Below are positions 33,858-45,600 of a stretch of 57,617 bases of DNA, piece by piece. Position 1 is the first letter of the stretch. Every line of letters starts with the position of its first letter. The stretch comes from Fragilaria crotonensis. Taxonomy: Eukaryota > Bacillariophyta > Fragilariophyceae > Fragilariales > Fragilariaceae. A program made the position numbers and the translations under genes. The stretch lies in contig JAKSYS010000393.1 in NCBI GenBank assembly GCA_022925895.1, positions 1 through 57,617 on the forward strand, read 5' to 3'. The notes below the pieces were generated by a model. The model was given only the letters and a program-made list of their open reading frames with translations. It made no database searches and was not told the DNA's origin.

Positions 33858-35332
33858 GTCCGGACAACAAAACTTCGTACGAAGTTCCAAGGGCGCATAA
33901 CCAGATAATTTCAGCTTCCATTCTCTTGTCCCCGAGTGTCGTCCAGACAAGAAATTTTGATATCGAAGTTTCCAAGTTCTGAACTCCCAAGTTTCCAGGG
34001 TAGGTCGAAGGTGAGTATGTCATACAAGGCACGATACCAGTGTATGAATATGTCTAATGTCTCTAGTACTACTACCTACTGTAAAAGTACAGTGATACAA
34101 GAACGTCTTAGCTCGTCTAACGCGGAGAAGGAGTTGTGTTCTTCGACCTCAGTGTACTTGTGTCATTAAAGATTAAAGTGTGCTGCGGATGTAAACAAAC
34201 AAACTAAATGCTTGGTGATGATGCTGTCTTTGAGAAGGAATAATGGAGCCATAACATGAACTAATATGCTTGGGGTTTTTGTCGTATTCCTATGTAAAGC
34301 CTTCGTCGTGTTCTCCAACCACTATTCTGATAACAAATGTCGCTTGTCCAGAGATGTTGATCAAACACATTAAGGTTGCTCTTCACATCGTGACAAGCTT
34401 CCACAGAAGCAGTTTTGTCTTTCTGCAAATGCACTCCGACTCAAAAATCACAAAGTCTGATGAATATGCTTGCTTCGCAATCAATTTCTCTCTCGTCGTT
34501 GTCATCGCAATTGCACTCGTGCATGCCATGCATGCAAAACATGCAAACATGTTTTGGTCGTCAATTTTCTGGAAGAGTGATATCCCGTTGTGCATGTAGT
34601 AAAACCTGGCATGATGAACGACCCTATCATCCTTCCAACGTGAGACTGGTTTACTGAAATGGGGTTAACCACCTCCACGGGAACTTGAACCATTCATGAC
34701 ATCGTAAAATCACTCGGACAGTGCGCGGACTTCTTGACATTGGGATCATTGCTGGCTGCGGTATAATGACGAAATCTTTGTTGGATGAACGCTCATACTG
34801 AAGTCACTGGAAGGGATTCTCCAGAGACAATCAACAAGGATATCGGAAAGGCAGTCGCATTACTATTGGCAGAAGAACTCGAGCCGAACTGCTAACAAAG
34901 GTTACAAAGTCGATTCAAATATGCATTGTCTTGGCGTTGGTCTCCTTCTCTTCAATGTCCTCCTCTGCAATGATGAATCAAGCCTCTCGGATTTGATGAA
35001 GGACCTTGGATTAAGATTGTCATCACTAGAATGGACAACAAGCTGATCACGAAGAATCTTGTGCACTGTTCTCGTACCTTTCGCTACGTAGGTGGATCTG
35101 ATTCAAGTGAAGCAGAATTTCAACTACTGAAATGAGTGGTCAAAACCAAGCACTTTTAATAGGATATGAAACTTGGCATTGCAAACTTGGATAAAAGGCT
35201 TTCGTTAGGTTCGAATCGAGACGTCGCGAAAGACGAGTCCCACTAACTCAGAAATCGAAGTTGAATCACGAGTCGATTAGTTCGAGCACTTCGAAACTTC
35301 GAAACTTGGTGCCAAGTTTTTCTTGTCCGGAC
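33858..35332. repeat. 1.5 kb compartment with inverted GTCCGGACAA ends
   Basis: GTCCGGACAACAAAACTT (33858-33875) is inverted, with one mismatch and one extra base, at 35314-35332. A third, degenerate copy GTCCAGACAAGAAATTTTG lies at about 33950. The interior holds only short ORFs without recognised domains; it may be a small element sharing ends with the larger block. Confidence 0.4.
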
Positions 35333-35350
35333 GTCGGGACACTGCCTTAA

Positions 35351-37451
35351 GCCGATGCTTACAGCAAAAAGAAACTTTGCGGAAAACTGACTGAGCATCT
35401 TGCTTGTGAAATGTTCAAGTATGATCATGCTTAGGGCCACCCTCATGAGAATTATGTTCACAAAAACAAAAGCAGATTTGTTAGATTTTTTGCGGCTGCA
35501 CCCCTACGAAAACGGTGCCAGGTACTCCGAGTATCGAACAGATAAGTGAGCAAACTATTCAAACGAGTCAGTCATGGATGTATTTTCATTCCCTTGTTAT
35601 CTTTTTTGGCACCCATCACACTTGACACTCACACTACCAGTACTGAACAAAGCACAACACACTTCATCATCAATCATCTGCCTTGCTTCCATACCATATC
35701 CTGCAGCAAAAGCAATGCTGGTCCCATCAATACCATTGGGAATGTAGTGACATGGAAAGGACTTGACATTCTTGTGATCTCTTTTTGACAATGATGATTT
35801 GTCACTGTGACTGGGTGCATTTTCTGGATATACTGTACAATGGCAGCACAGGAAATACCGGTATCTGGTATTCCTACACGTGGTCCCCACACGTAGAATA
35901 CGTAGCTAGTGATAGTATCCAAGGGATTCTAGAATCCTAGTGATCCAATTTTGTTTTTGTTGCAATTTACAAACACTCAATGGTTTTGTGAACCTTTGGG
36001 ATTTGAGGGTCATCCTAACTAATAAAAACATTTCATTGTTGCCAGTCGGCTTCTGCTAGTAAATTTGGTGATTTTGGAAAACAAAAACAAATCTGTTTTT
36101 GTTTTTGTATACCTTGATGTTTTGGTATCATAAGGGTGCTGGGTCTTACAGGTGTACTCCGTAGTAGTAATTACAAAACACACAAATTGCATAGCAATTT
36201 ATCTATTCTTTCATGACATGAATAAGAGTGCAAGAAAACAGGTATTGAATTTTGTACGCAGCATACCAAAAGTAGTATCACGTCTTTCAGTCGTCATCAC
36301 ATTGGCTGAGTTTTCATCACATGATCACATGTCGTAGAACAAATCTTGCCGCCATGAGCAAATGGACACAAATGCAAGAAACCCTTGACAAACATGTCAC
36401 GCGGCTCGTGAAAGAATGACAGGCGCTCATTGCATTTGGCTGCTTCGATTTGCCGACTCTGACTGATATAGCATCATGCTTCTATATCAGCCAGAAGCTG
36501 CGGCCGATCAAAAGATGTCATACTTCCATGAACTATGGAGATGATAAGAATGTCACGCAATCAATTACGTTGAACGTTGAACACAGTTAAGATCCGCAAG
36601 TGCAAGTACTCCAGCAATGTACGGTAATTCTCTATTAAAAATACATTTCTTGTCTAACTTGTGGCTTCTAGATACAATTAAACCAAGCAGATGTGCTTTA
36701 CATTATTCATAGAATGCCGCACCAGAGATAAGCGAATCACAGAAGATTCAGGTATCAGATGCTCACACTACATGCTACTAGAGTATCATACCAAAGTATA
36801 GTAGATATCCTACGCATCATTTATCTTGACCGTGATTGATATCTGGCGAAGGGTAACAGGTAAAGGGTAATTAACGGGTAGTCCAATGCATTACCTTTAC
36901 CCTTAAGGAATACCCATGAAGGAAAATCATTACCTTTACCGTTACCCTTCAAGGAAATCTCTTACCTTTACCCTTCAGGAAATACCCTTCAAGGGAAATC
37001 ATTACCTTTACCTTCACCTTTTGTACATACCTTTTAAAGGGCAAATTTCTTACCCTGCCGAGTGCCGATGCCAATCATGTTGATAAAATCATGTTCGCAA
37101 CCAGGTATGATACAAGTACCCGGATTTTAAAGGGTGCGGCAAACGTCATCGCGTCAGAGCAGACAAGTGTCCTCAGAGTTCAGATCGGATCAGGACGGGG
37201 AAGAAAATGGTGAAATGGACTGGTACAGTGATTGCAAATTGCATGTAGTTGTACCTTGTACCACATATACAAGTACGCGAGCATAGTATACATATATGTA
37301 TGCCAAGAGTAGCACACCACTGCACAGTCTTTAAATCGCCATCAACTTTTGTAATTGTATCATAGTACCGATTGGGTTGTCTCGAGCTGCAGGAGTTGCG
37401 GAGTCCACTGTCTCGCTACTACTGGTGTAACATTGAGTCAAGAATACAACA
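35351..37451. other. Intergenic region before the phosphatase gene, with a TTACCTTTACCC repeat patch
   Basis: There is no convincing gene. From about 36850 to 37060 the motif TTACCTTTACCC and its inverse GGGTAAAGG(T) recur about ten times, with CCCTTCAAGG spacers, which makes a foldback-like patch. About 36650-36700 (GTGGCTTCTAGATACAATTA...) resembles 28865-28910 and so belongs to a dispersed repeat. The last 200 bases carry GTACTTG/TATACATATATG motifs and are probably the phosphatase promoter. Confidence 0.5.
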
Positions 37452-38910
37452 ATGAAGTGTTTTGCGTCAACGTCCGTCGTCGCCACGACATTGATGCTCC
37501 ATCTGGTCGGAGGAGGTTACGCCTTTGTTGGGAGCAGTGGCCGTTTGTTCCACTCTTTCTCAACAACAACAACACGAAACACGGATTCGTCATCAACGTC
37601 GCGTTTGTTCGTAGAACCGTTGGCACAAGAGGGTGATTGGGCTGCGTATTTGGACGAAGAAAACACTGGACTCGTTTATTATTTCAATGGAGCAACCGGC
37701 GAATCTCTGTGGGTGCCACCCACGCCTACCTTCCCTCTTGTCTCGCTCAATCCCAATCAAAGCAAAGTGGCACAGGCAAAGCAACGAGAGTACCAAGCCG
37801 GCGCTGTCTCGGCAACGACGCAGAAATCTACAACTACTGTCACTGCAACGAGTGCAGTGGCACAAGAGGACACGTCTCAAAAAACCGTAAAAGAAGCTTC
37901 AGGTGGAGGACCGTTTGGTTTCTTCAACAAAAGGAAGAAGGAGGAAGAAGATTCAGAAAATGGTACACCAGTAGATACCCCTTCTGTCGAGACCAAGAAA
38001 CGTCGTTTCGGATTGGGTGTCATCAAATCAGTACTTACTCGATCAAACCAAGACGACGACGCGAACGGAACCGTTGCACCTGCGACGACGAAAGCGGTTG
38101 TTGCGGATGCCGCCGTGGTCAAACCTTCTCCCGTCACAACACCTACGACGATTGACACGTCACCGTCAGTCCTGGAAGTGGATGTGGCCGCATATGTATT
38201 GCCCCATCCCGCCAAGGTGAGATGGGGTGGTGAGGATGCGGTATTTATCAAGGGACGGAACTTTGGAGTTTTTGATGGAGTGTCGGGTGCGGAAAAGCTT
38301 GACGGTGTGCCCCTCTATTCCCTCACGTTGGCAAATGAAATGAAAGCTCTTGTGAAGAAAGATGAAGTTCTGTCATTTCCACAAATGACCAAGATACTCA
38401 CCGAGGCTGCCCAATATGCCGACAAAGCTGCAACCGGTGCAAGCACTGCGGTGGTAGGGTCCCTAAGTGAAGACGGCGATTTGACAGTCTTGAATTTGGG
38501 TGACTCGCTATGTGTAGTCGTTCGGGACGGCAAGATCGTGGCCAAGACCAAGGAAATTGTGCACTACTTTGATTGTCCCTATCAACTGTCTGAAGACTCA
38601 CCTGATCGACCAAGGATGGAACTAGGTTAACCATCAAAGTACAGAAGGGTGACTTTATCATCATGGGATCCGATGGAATTTTGATAATTTGAAGGATACT
38701 GAGATTTGTGACTTGTGTTTGAGCAATGGGAAATTTCGGGCGGCGACGATAACACGAAAAATTGTGGAACAATCGCGTCGAGTGTCACTCGACTCGAATG
38801 CCGACACTCCCTATGCCAAGCTTGCAATGCGCAATAGAGATCCTGATTACAGCAATGGGTTGGGTGGGAAGGTGGATGACGCCAGCTGCATTGTAGTCAA
38901 ATGTTCGTAA
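37452..38910 (+). CDS. Plastid-targeted WW + PP2C (PTC7-like) protein phosphatase, two one-base frame breaks
   Basis: The ATG at 37452 starts a signal peptide (residues 1-24, ...VGGGYA) followed by FVGSSGRLFHSF, a diatom-style plastid transit start with Phe at the cleavage site. A WW domain follows at about 62-91 (W63, Tyr pair in VYYFN, W87, PP). After a disordered Thr/Lys/Glu region, a PTC7-type PP2C begins at about 240: GGEDAVF, VFDGVSG with metal-binding Asp, GASTAVVGSL, LNLGDS, HYFDCPYQL. The first frame stops at 38628. The homologous protein continues in the next frame (GTRLTIKVQKGDFIIMGSDG) and, after TTTT at 38679-38682, in the third (FDNLKDTEICDL to GGKVDDASCIVV with the last Asp pair), ending at 38908-38910. 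Each break equals one missing base. PP2C enzymes dephosphorylate Ser/Thr with Mn/Mg. The WW domain may recruit proline-rich partners; that pairing is unusual. Confidence 0.82.
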
Positions 38911-39027
38911 ACAACGGTTACATTTCATATTACATGCGCCATTAGGACATCCCAATTCGAGCCGAGATGCAGGGAAGCACGCAACAAACCATAGGGCCAT
39001 CTCTAGTAGGAAACGATAATCACTACC

Positions 39028-40301
39028 CTACGGTTTCTTCTTGTCCAGTTTTTCACCCTCCCAGGTCTTCCATTCCATCCCTTTCGGTGCTTCTCGTTCC
39101 TTCTCGTAATCCTTTTCCTTAACCTCTCCCCAATTAGTGGACAAGACTGTTCCTCCTGATGTCTGATAGGATTTAATCATGGCGCGCTGCGTGTCAGGAT
39201 CGGCCTTGGCATAAATCTGTTGAAAGAGAGCGTTCATGGCCTCCTCTCCCTGCGGCTTTTCTTGCTTCTCTTGTTCTTTCAAATTCCGTTCAATGGCATC
39301 CCAGTCACGATGAGATGAATACGGTCGAGGGACAGTCTTTTTGCCCGGTTGAACGATTGGAACTTCGTCCGGGGCGATCCCAGTCGTTGGTTTCTTCTTC
39401 TTCCTGGTGTCATCGTCGTCGTCGTCATCATCATCGTCGTCGTTCAATCGTTTGCTAAACAGTTCGTGCCAGTCATGAGGGTCGGCTTTCTGAAGTTTTA
39501 TGAGTAATTTATCATTCTTGATGACCACTTTGCATTTTGAGTGTCAACCTTGTCAAAGAGCTTTCCACAAATGACTGTAAAGTCGAAACCCTGCTTTTTG
39601 ACAATGACAGTCAACCGTTTCGTTCCAAAAGTGACTTGAAGATCCTCATTCCGCATGTTGGGTTCAAGAATTGCAATTGTCATGACTTTGTCGTTCTGGT
39701 AGTATTGATATTTGGGCATGGATGGTTTCTGGATTTTAGAAGTTGTAATAGTAGCGACTGTAGGTGAACTGAACGATTGGGCCGGTGCTTTCTGTTCAAT
39801 TTCTTCAACAATGACCATGTCTGAATCTTCAGGCTCAACCATATGCACATCTTGATGCAGCTTGGCGTCCTTGCAACGTTGAATATATTCGTCGTGCTTG
39901 GTTTTGGTATCTCGCTTGTGGTTCAAAGATGCAAGTTGTGAGGCCTGTTCCAACATTGCTAGTGCCTCGTCGTATTGTTCGAGTCGAAAGAGCGCGACTC
40001 CCACTCGGTGATAGCATGCTTCCGTTTCCCCTTCTCTCAATCCTGGTACAAATCCAGCCAACGCGAGTTTGCCATCATGCACTGCTTCGTCGTAGCGATC
40101 CAGTCGTAAAAGCGCGGCGGCCTTGTGGGACAGGACTCGAAACTGTGTGACACTCCCTCGTTCGCCTCCTTCGTTGCCATGGTACGTGGAAAGCGCAACA
40201 GCGTATGCATTGACAGCACTCTCGTAGTCTTCATCGATGAAGTAAGAGTCCCCGATAGCCAGAGAGGCCTCGGTTGACAAGATCTCATCTGCTGAATCCA
40301 T
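39028..40301 (-). CDS. SGT1: SGT1 co-chaperone (TPR-CS-SGS), one frame break
   Basis: ATG at 40301-40299 (MDSADEILS). Three TPR-like helices pairs cover residues 1 to about 130 (ASLAIGDSYFIDEDYESAVNAY, YHRVGVALFRLEQYDEALAML). A CS domain follows from about 205 (MPKYQYYQNDKVMTIAILEP, LTVIVKK), then the SGS domain with the signature RDWDAIERNLKE...ALFQQIY...AMIKSYQTSGGTVLSTNW, ending at 39028. SGT1 works with HSP90 and in SCF/kinetochore assembly in eukaryotes. At about 39535 (CAAAATGC) the frame shifts as if one A were missing between VDTQ and KCKVVIKND; both halves are otherwise intact. A poly-Asp run (GTCGTC repeats at 39413-39442) sits between CS and SGS. The gene is divergent from p44. Confidence 0.9.
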
Positions 40302-40994
40302 GGAGATCTTTTTTTTGGCGTCACACTTCAAACTTTATGCTTCTCTTCCAAATTCGAGTACTGAAGTATCGTGCACCGTGTACTGTACTAATGAGTACTG
40401 GAGTACTGATCGTATGTGGTCTGCAGTACGTGCTACTGGTAGGAAAATGCGTACAGTTTACAGAATACTGTTGTAAAGACTACGGAAATTGTGGTTATCG
40501 TACTGGGCCTCCGGCCTCCGGTCTCCGCTCCAAGTACGTATGCATACTTGTACTTGTACTCGAGTAGAATACCTTTACAAGTACTGTACATTCTACCAGG
40601 TACTTGTAATCATTCGTGTCCATTCGACGTTCCTTACGAGCGATGTCGGCGGAACCCACATATGACATACTTGTACTGTACTACCGGTACCAAGTATGAT
40701 CACTAGCTTGGCGCACTATCGCTCTACAGCTACTCTACAGTACCAGGTACCAGGTACATTGTACTAGTACCAGGGATACAGATTACAAACAATTGGGACA
40801 GTACACAGTACTGTATCATACTACAGTACCATCTATTCGACTACAACAATATAGTAGCCCAACCCGAGTGCCGTGGACTCCGATGTCATGATTTGACTTG
40901 CTCGATGAAATGAAACAGACATCAGTACCTTCGGATCCGCCGATGGATGTGTTAAGGAAGTACACAACATCATTGATACAGCCTTGTCACCAAC
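40302..40994. promoter_or_regulatory. Divergent promoter region between SGT1 and p44
   Basis: The 693-bp gap between two divergent starts is crowded with GTACTG/CAGTAC and GGTACC-type palindromes (for example ACTTGTACTGTACTACCGGTACC at about 40668-40690). The density is much higher than in coding DNA. It probably serves both genes. The motif recurs upstream of other genes here (about 37250-37370, 47560-47640). Confidence 0.45.
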
Positions 40995-42432
40995 ATGTCC
41001 CTGCAATCACAAATGCCAATGAGCATCTCTGCCGTCGCTGTGGCTTCGACAGAAGGCGGACCAGCCCAGCATCGTTGGGAAGAGTCCGGAGAAGCGACAT
41101 GGGACACTGCCGTTCAAGAAGATGAAGAGGGAAACATCATCTCCACGGCGTCAGAATCTGCTGCGCAAGCCATTCGACGTCGTCGCAAACGTCTGGAACA
41201 GACAGACTATTCCCAGAAACGGAAGCGAGTTGTGCGCGACATGATTCGTTACATGTACATAGTCATTGATGCGAGTCGTTGGATGAGAACGAAAGATCCT
41301 GTCATTCCACCAGGCTCGAGATTGGAAGTTACGCTCAATTTGTTGCAAGAGTTCGTTCACGAATACTTCGACCAGAATCCTCTCTCACTTGGGATTCGTG
41401 ATCTTGAGAGATGGAGAGGCAGAGATCCTATCGCAACTCTCGTCCAATTCGAAGGCCCACAAGGTGGCTCTGGAGTCGTTTGGAGTCCTAGCGGCATCGG
41501 AACACCCAAGTAAGGGTGGAGAATTCTCTCTTCAGAATGGTCTCGAAGTGGCAGGTCGCTCTCTTGGCCACCAACCTCGTCACGGATCCAGAGAAATTGT
41601 GGTGCTCTTCGGTGCACTATCCACTTGCGATCCTGGCAATATTTTGACAGAAACTCTCCCTCGCCTGCAAGCGGCCAACGTTCGAGTTTCTTCTTTCGCT
41701 CTATCAGCCGAGCTTCACGTCTGCCGCAAATTGGCCGAAGAAACGAGTGGTGTCATGGGAGTTTGCTTGGATAAGGGTCACTTTCGAGATTGGCTTCTTG
41801 GCGGTCAATGTACTCCACCGCCGGCCATTCCGAGTTCCTTTGGATCCGGCGGCGCCGGTGGCTGTGAGATGGTTCGAATGGGCTTTCCTACGAGGGCCTC
41901 CGGTGACGTTCCCACCTTGGTTCACGCCACCCGCGATACCAAAATTTTGGCCCGCACTGCCTTTGTATGTCCTCAATGTCAAGCGAAACAATCGGAATTG
42001 CCGACAGATTGTGTCGTGTGCGGACTTAAACTTGTGTTGGCGCCACACTTGGCACGTTCCTTCCACCACTTATTCCCCGTGCCTCCCTTCACGGAAGTTC
42101 CTATAGAGGCAGAACTCGGTAGGACCCAATCGTTGAACCATCTCGCGAGTGGAAACATTCAAGTCTTTACCATGAACGACTCCCTTGTGGCTGAGTCAGA
42201 GGACTTCGATCGATGTTGCTTCGCATGCTTGAAAATGATCGGAACCATTATCATAGCCGACATCAGCTCAAACAATGACAAAAAGGCGAAGACCCCTTTA
42301 TCGGATACTGTTGGAGATGAAATCCTTCGATTTCAATGCCCGGAGTGTAAGAATGTGTTTTGTCCGGACTGCGATGCTTACTTGCACGAGACATTGCATA
42401 ACTGTCCAGGATGCTTGTCGAAAAGCTCATAG
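40995..42432 (+). CDS. SSL1: TFIIH core subunit p44 / SSL1 (GTF2H2), one frame break
   Basis: The ATG at 40995 gives an acidic N-terminus, then the Ssl1/vWA domain: MIRYMYIVIDASRWM (MIDAS-like D92-A-S94), LGFVILRDGEAEILSQL, FSLQNGLEVA, SREIVVLFGALSTCDPGNI, VCRKLAEETSGVMGVCLD. C4 pairs follow (CPQCQAKQSELPTDCVVC), and the C-terminal ring finger CCFAC...CPECKNVFCPDCDAYLHETLHNC, ending at 42430-42432. p44 stimulates XPD helicase in transcription and nucleotide-excision repair. At about 41384 the frame moves between NPLS and LGFVILRDG (one extra base or two missing). The parts are otherwise complete and continuous. Confidence 0.92.
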
Positions 42433-42540
42433 GCTGCGCCCGGAGAGAAAGAAAGTGTTTTGTCCGGACTATGATGCTTACTTGCACGAGACATTGCACA
42501 ACTGTCCAGGACACTTGTAAAAAACCTCATTGGCTGCTTG
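42341..42540 (+). repeat. 100-bp tandem duplication of the p44 3' end
   Basis: From GCCCGGAGTGTAAGAATGTG (about 42338) the last 100 bases of the gene are repeated just after the stop codon: GTGTTTTGTCCGGACT at 42355 and again at 42455. The second copy encodes the ring-finger end with Cys to Tyr (CPDYDAY) and ends in TAA. It lies outside the ORF and is presumably non-functional. Confidence 0.9.
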
Positions 42541-42612
42541 CGTGTTCATTCTAATCATGCCTTAAGATTTAGCCTAACATGATTGAATAGAGCAAGTGAG
42601 GCTCTTCGTAAT

Positions 42613-45600
42613 CTATTTAGTAGCATATGCCATGAAAGAGATGGCATGATTCGATGGGTTGCTGTCAGTGATGGTGCGCATCTTGGCAGGGTCCTCTCGA
42701 AGTGGAATCATAAACTGGGAATTGAGAACATCGCAAGCCGTGGCCCGCCTCTCAGGATCGAAGTCTACGAGTGAAAAGAGGAGTTCCAACCCGCCAGAGA
42801 CTTTCTCGAGCCCTTCACGAGCGCGAGAAATGAAAGAATTCGCCCCATGTCTCAAAGAGTATTTCTTTTGATCCTCCTCAAACTGCTCAAAATCTGCTCC
42901 CTTGTGCCTGCGAGCGTTTCTCCCGTACATACGCCCTTTGCCTCCCCCTTCCAAGGAAAATGCGATCGCCTTCCATACTCGGTCGTGCGCCTTCTCCTTG
43001 TACTTCTTATCAGGGATACCAAACAACACAAGGTAGCGGTAAAACGTGTCATACAGCGTACCATCAGGCTCGCCCTCTATAACAGCGCCTCCTTCATCTT
43101 TGTAAACGTCCGCCAAAATAACCGATCGGATCACACTGTAACCTTCGGAGAGATCATCTTCCCAGATACCTTGGAGTATGGCCTTCAAACCAGATGGACA
43201 CGTTACATCAGCAAGTATCTCTTCGTACGGAGCGTGCCCTGTAAAAAGGTGAAGCATGCAGAGGCCCAGACCGAATGCATCATGACCATGACCTTGCGTC
43301 GCTGCATCACCAAGAATCATAAACTCTGGCGGTGTGTTTTCGAGAGTAGTGAACTGCCCAATCGTTGCAGGCTGTCCATTGGATTCAGCTTGAACATTCG
43401 CTGTGCCATAATCAGCGACCTTTGCAATAATTGCAGAGGCAGTTGGCATCTCAAGTGCGAAGATGTGTGATCCCAAACCGTACCTAAGCGTTGTCAGCTC
43501 GGCGTCAATTCCTGATACCTTTTGGAGAAAAATGTTAAGCAATTTCAAGTCGTAATGCTTCAGGGAAAAACGATCTGCTGCTGCATGCATCGCAAACGCG
43601 ACTTGAAAGATCAAATTTCTGGCCACCTCGGGGGAGATAGATTCATCGGGTTGCCGCTTTAAGTATTCTTCGGCATCGCCTTCAGCACACAGTTCCATTC
43701 TTATGTATTGATACCTCGAACGATGTTTCGCGCTGGGTTCGCGTGGCTTTCGACCTTGACATCGCCGCGGACTGTATTGTCCACCTCTAGGTTTCCTGTC
43801 ATCTTCTGATCCCCAAAATGTCTTCGGCGGTTCGTAAGGACATGTGAAGACTCTTCGTGTGACAACGAAATTCGGACATATATTTCGGCGAACTAGTGAC
43901 GAAAGCATCGCAGAAACTGCGAGTTCGGCTCCGACAACGTGTTTGTTTCCGGTGCTTTCAATCATCTCGATGTCCCTAGAGCAGAAAACGAGTAAGCAAT
44001 AGCAAAAGATTTCAAAGGCGACAGATTCATCTGGCACTTACATCACCGACAGGGCCTCGTATGATTAGTGGATGCGTTGAAAACCTTGTAAACGTTCTTG
44101 AATGCTCCACCAGCCAGGAAGCACGCGTGTGGGTATTGGTTGACTAAGTATTTCCACGGCTGTTCCATTGATGTCATGACAGATCCTGCTTTGAGAGACT
44201 CCTCTGCATCGTCGTCAAGGTCATCATCACAATCCTCTGGCTCAGCGCACCCGACACTCATTAGCATTAAATTCGCGTGCGCTTCTGTACTCGCGTCAGC
44301 CCATTGCGTGCAAACAGGAGATGTCCGGCAGAGCAACTCGTGCTCGTTCAGAAAGGAAAAGATGGTCACCAGGACTTTGGGATCCGAAAGCACATTTTCG
44401 TTGAAAATAGAATCAACGTTCGTCATATCTGATGTCACTTGTAGCGGAAGAAACGAGAACCGGTTGCTGTCCGTCAGAGTTAGAGTAGATCTCACCACTG
44501 AAAACCTCGGGAGATTTGAGAAGTAGGAGCTTCGAGAAGAACAAGTCGACTTGCGGGCAAGAAGTCCGCTTGCACACAGCGAAACCCTCTTGTGCTTCGC
44601 CATCGACTCAAGTCGACGACGCATTACTCTCTCCTCGTCATTCAGTCCGTCTGTTTCGTTAAGATTTAGATCTGCAAAAGCATCAGCCCCGATGCTACTT
44701 CGGCGACTCCTTCCCTGGGCTGGCGCCATAAGATTGAAGTCATAATCGTCAAATGCATCCTGTATTTCACTCTTGCTCGCTGACGATTCCAGATCCGTTT
44801 CTTCGTCGACTTCTTCCATGCTACGGTTAATGCCCAAGGAAACAGGGACGAGCTTTGCTTCGTGCACTAATGGTGAACCGTCGTCCAGTTGCCCACTTTC
44901 CCCCGCAAGTGCACATTCAAACCGCCCAGTCAGCTCACGAAGAATGCCACTGCAGCAGCGGGCAGACGCTCCCCAATCCCTACCGCTCTTCGGTCTTTCC
45001 CAGCAGGCTCTTCTCGTCATGTGAGGAGTCTCCAAGCCCTCGACAGGATGTTGGAAAAGTGTTGCTTTTGAGCGTCTAACAAAGGGTGACGTTACAGTAT
45101 TCGATCGGAGGTCTGTTTCCACCAGCAATCTTGGGCGTCTAGAAGTCGAAGGGCGGGCGTTGGAAGAAAGCCGCCCCCGAGCAATTCGCGGACTTGTGAC
45201 ATGTATATGACTGACAAGGTCTGTGCTGCCCATAAAATACTCCCCAGAATGACGAGGTGGAGCGGCTGCGTGAAAGTCATTGTTCGGGTCGACCGTGACC
45301 ATGCGGACCAATCTACTTGCGCCTTCTACCTGAGATTGATCAGCAGAGGAAAGTCGAAGGCTGTTAAGTGCATGAACGAGCTCATCGTCGCGAGAATCAA
45401 CTCCGGAAGGCTCGCGGAAGCCACGTGGCTGCAGAGTTTGAGGCAGTGAAGGCGGTGGCGACGCTCGTTGAAAGATAATGGGCTGCCCACCGAGTGGCTT
45501 GGAATTGACAAAACCGGGATGTTGGTTTCGATAACAAGTCAACGCGGATTCCAAGAGCGACAGAAGAGTTGGTGCTTTCGACGCAGCTACGTTGAGAAAT

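Larger units (their letters stand above)
26149..35346. mobile_element. 9.2 kb TTAA-flanked composite block with piggyBac-like ends
   Basis: The left end reads TTAA-GGCAGTGTCC (TTAA 26145-26148) and the right end GGACACTGCC-TTAA (TTAA 35347-35350). Next to the 10-bp arms a GTCCGGAC block follows on both sides; the right copy has 8 more bases between. TTAA duplication is the piggyBac hallmark. No transposase ORF is recognisable inside. Internally the end sequence recurs: 26154-26178 is perfectly inverted at 33842-33866, and GTCCGGACAA.AAAACTT at 33858-33875 is inverted at 35314-35332. Either a large non-autonomous element or nested relatives sharing ends would explain this. Confidence 0.55.

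Noticed and set aside
35208-35218. tRNA T-loop GGTTCGAATC
   Set aside because: The flanks do not form a T-stem or a cloverleaf.
35597-35922. Minus-strand ORFs after the TTAA block as a piggyBac transposase tail
   Set aside because: They lie outside the block and show no DDD motif or Cys-rich tail.
36850-37060. CRISPR array or telomere
   Set aside because: Units are irregular and in both orientations, there are no uniform spacers, and the genome is eukaryotic.
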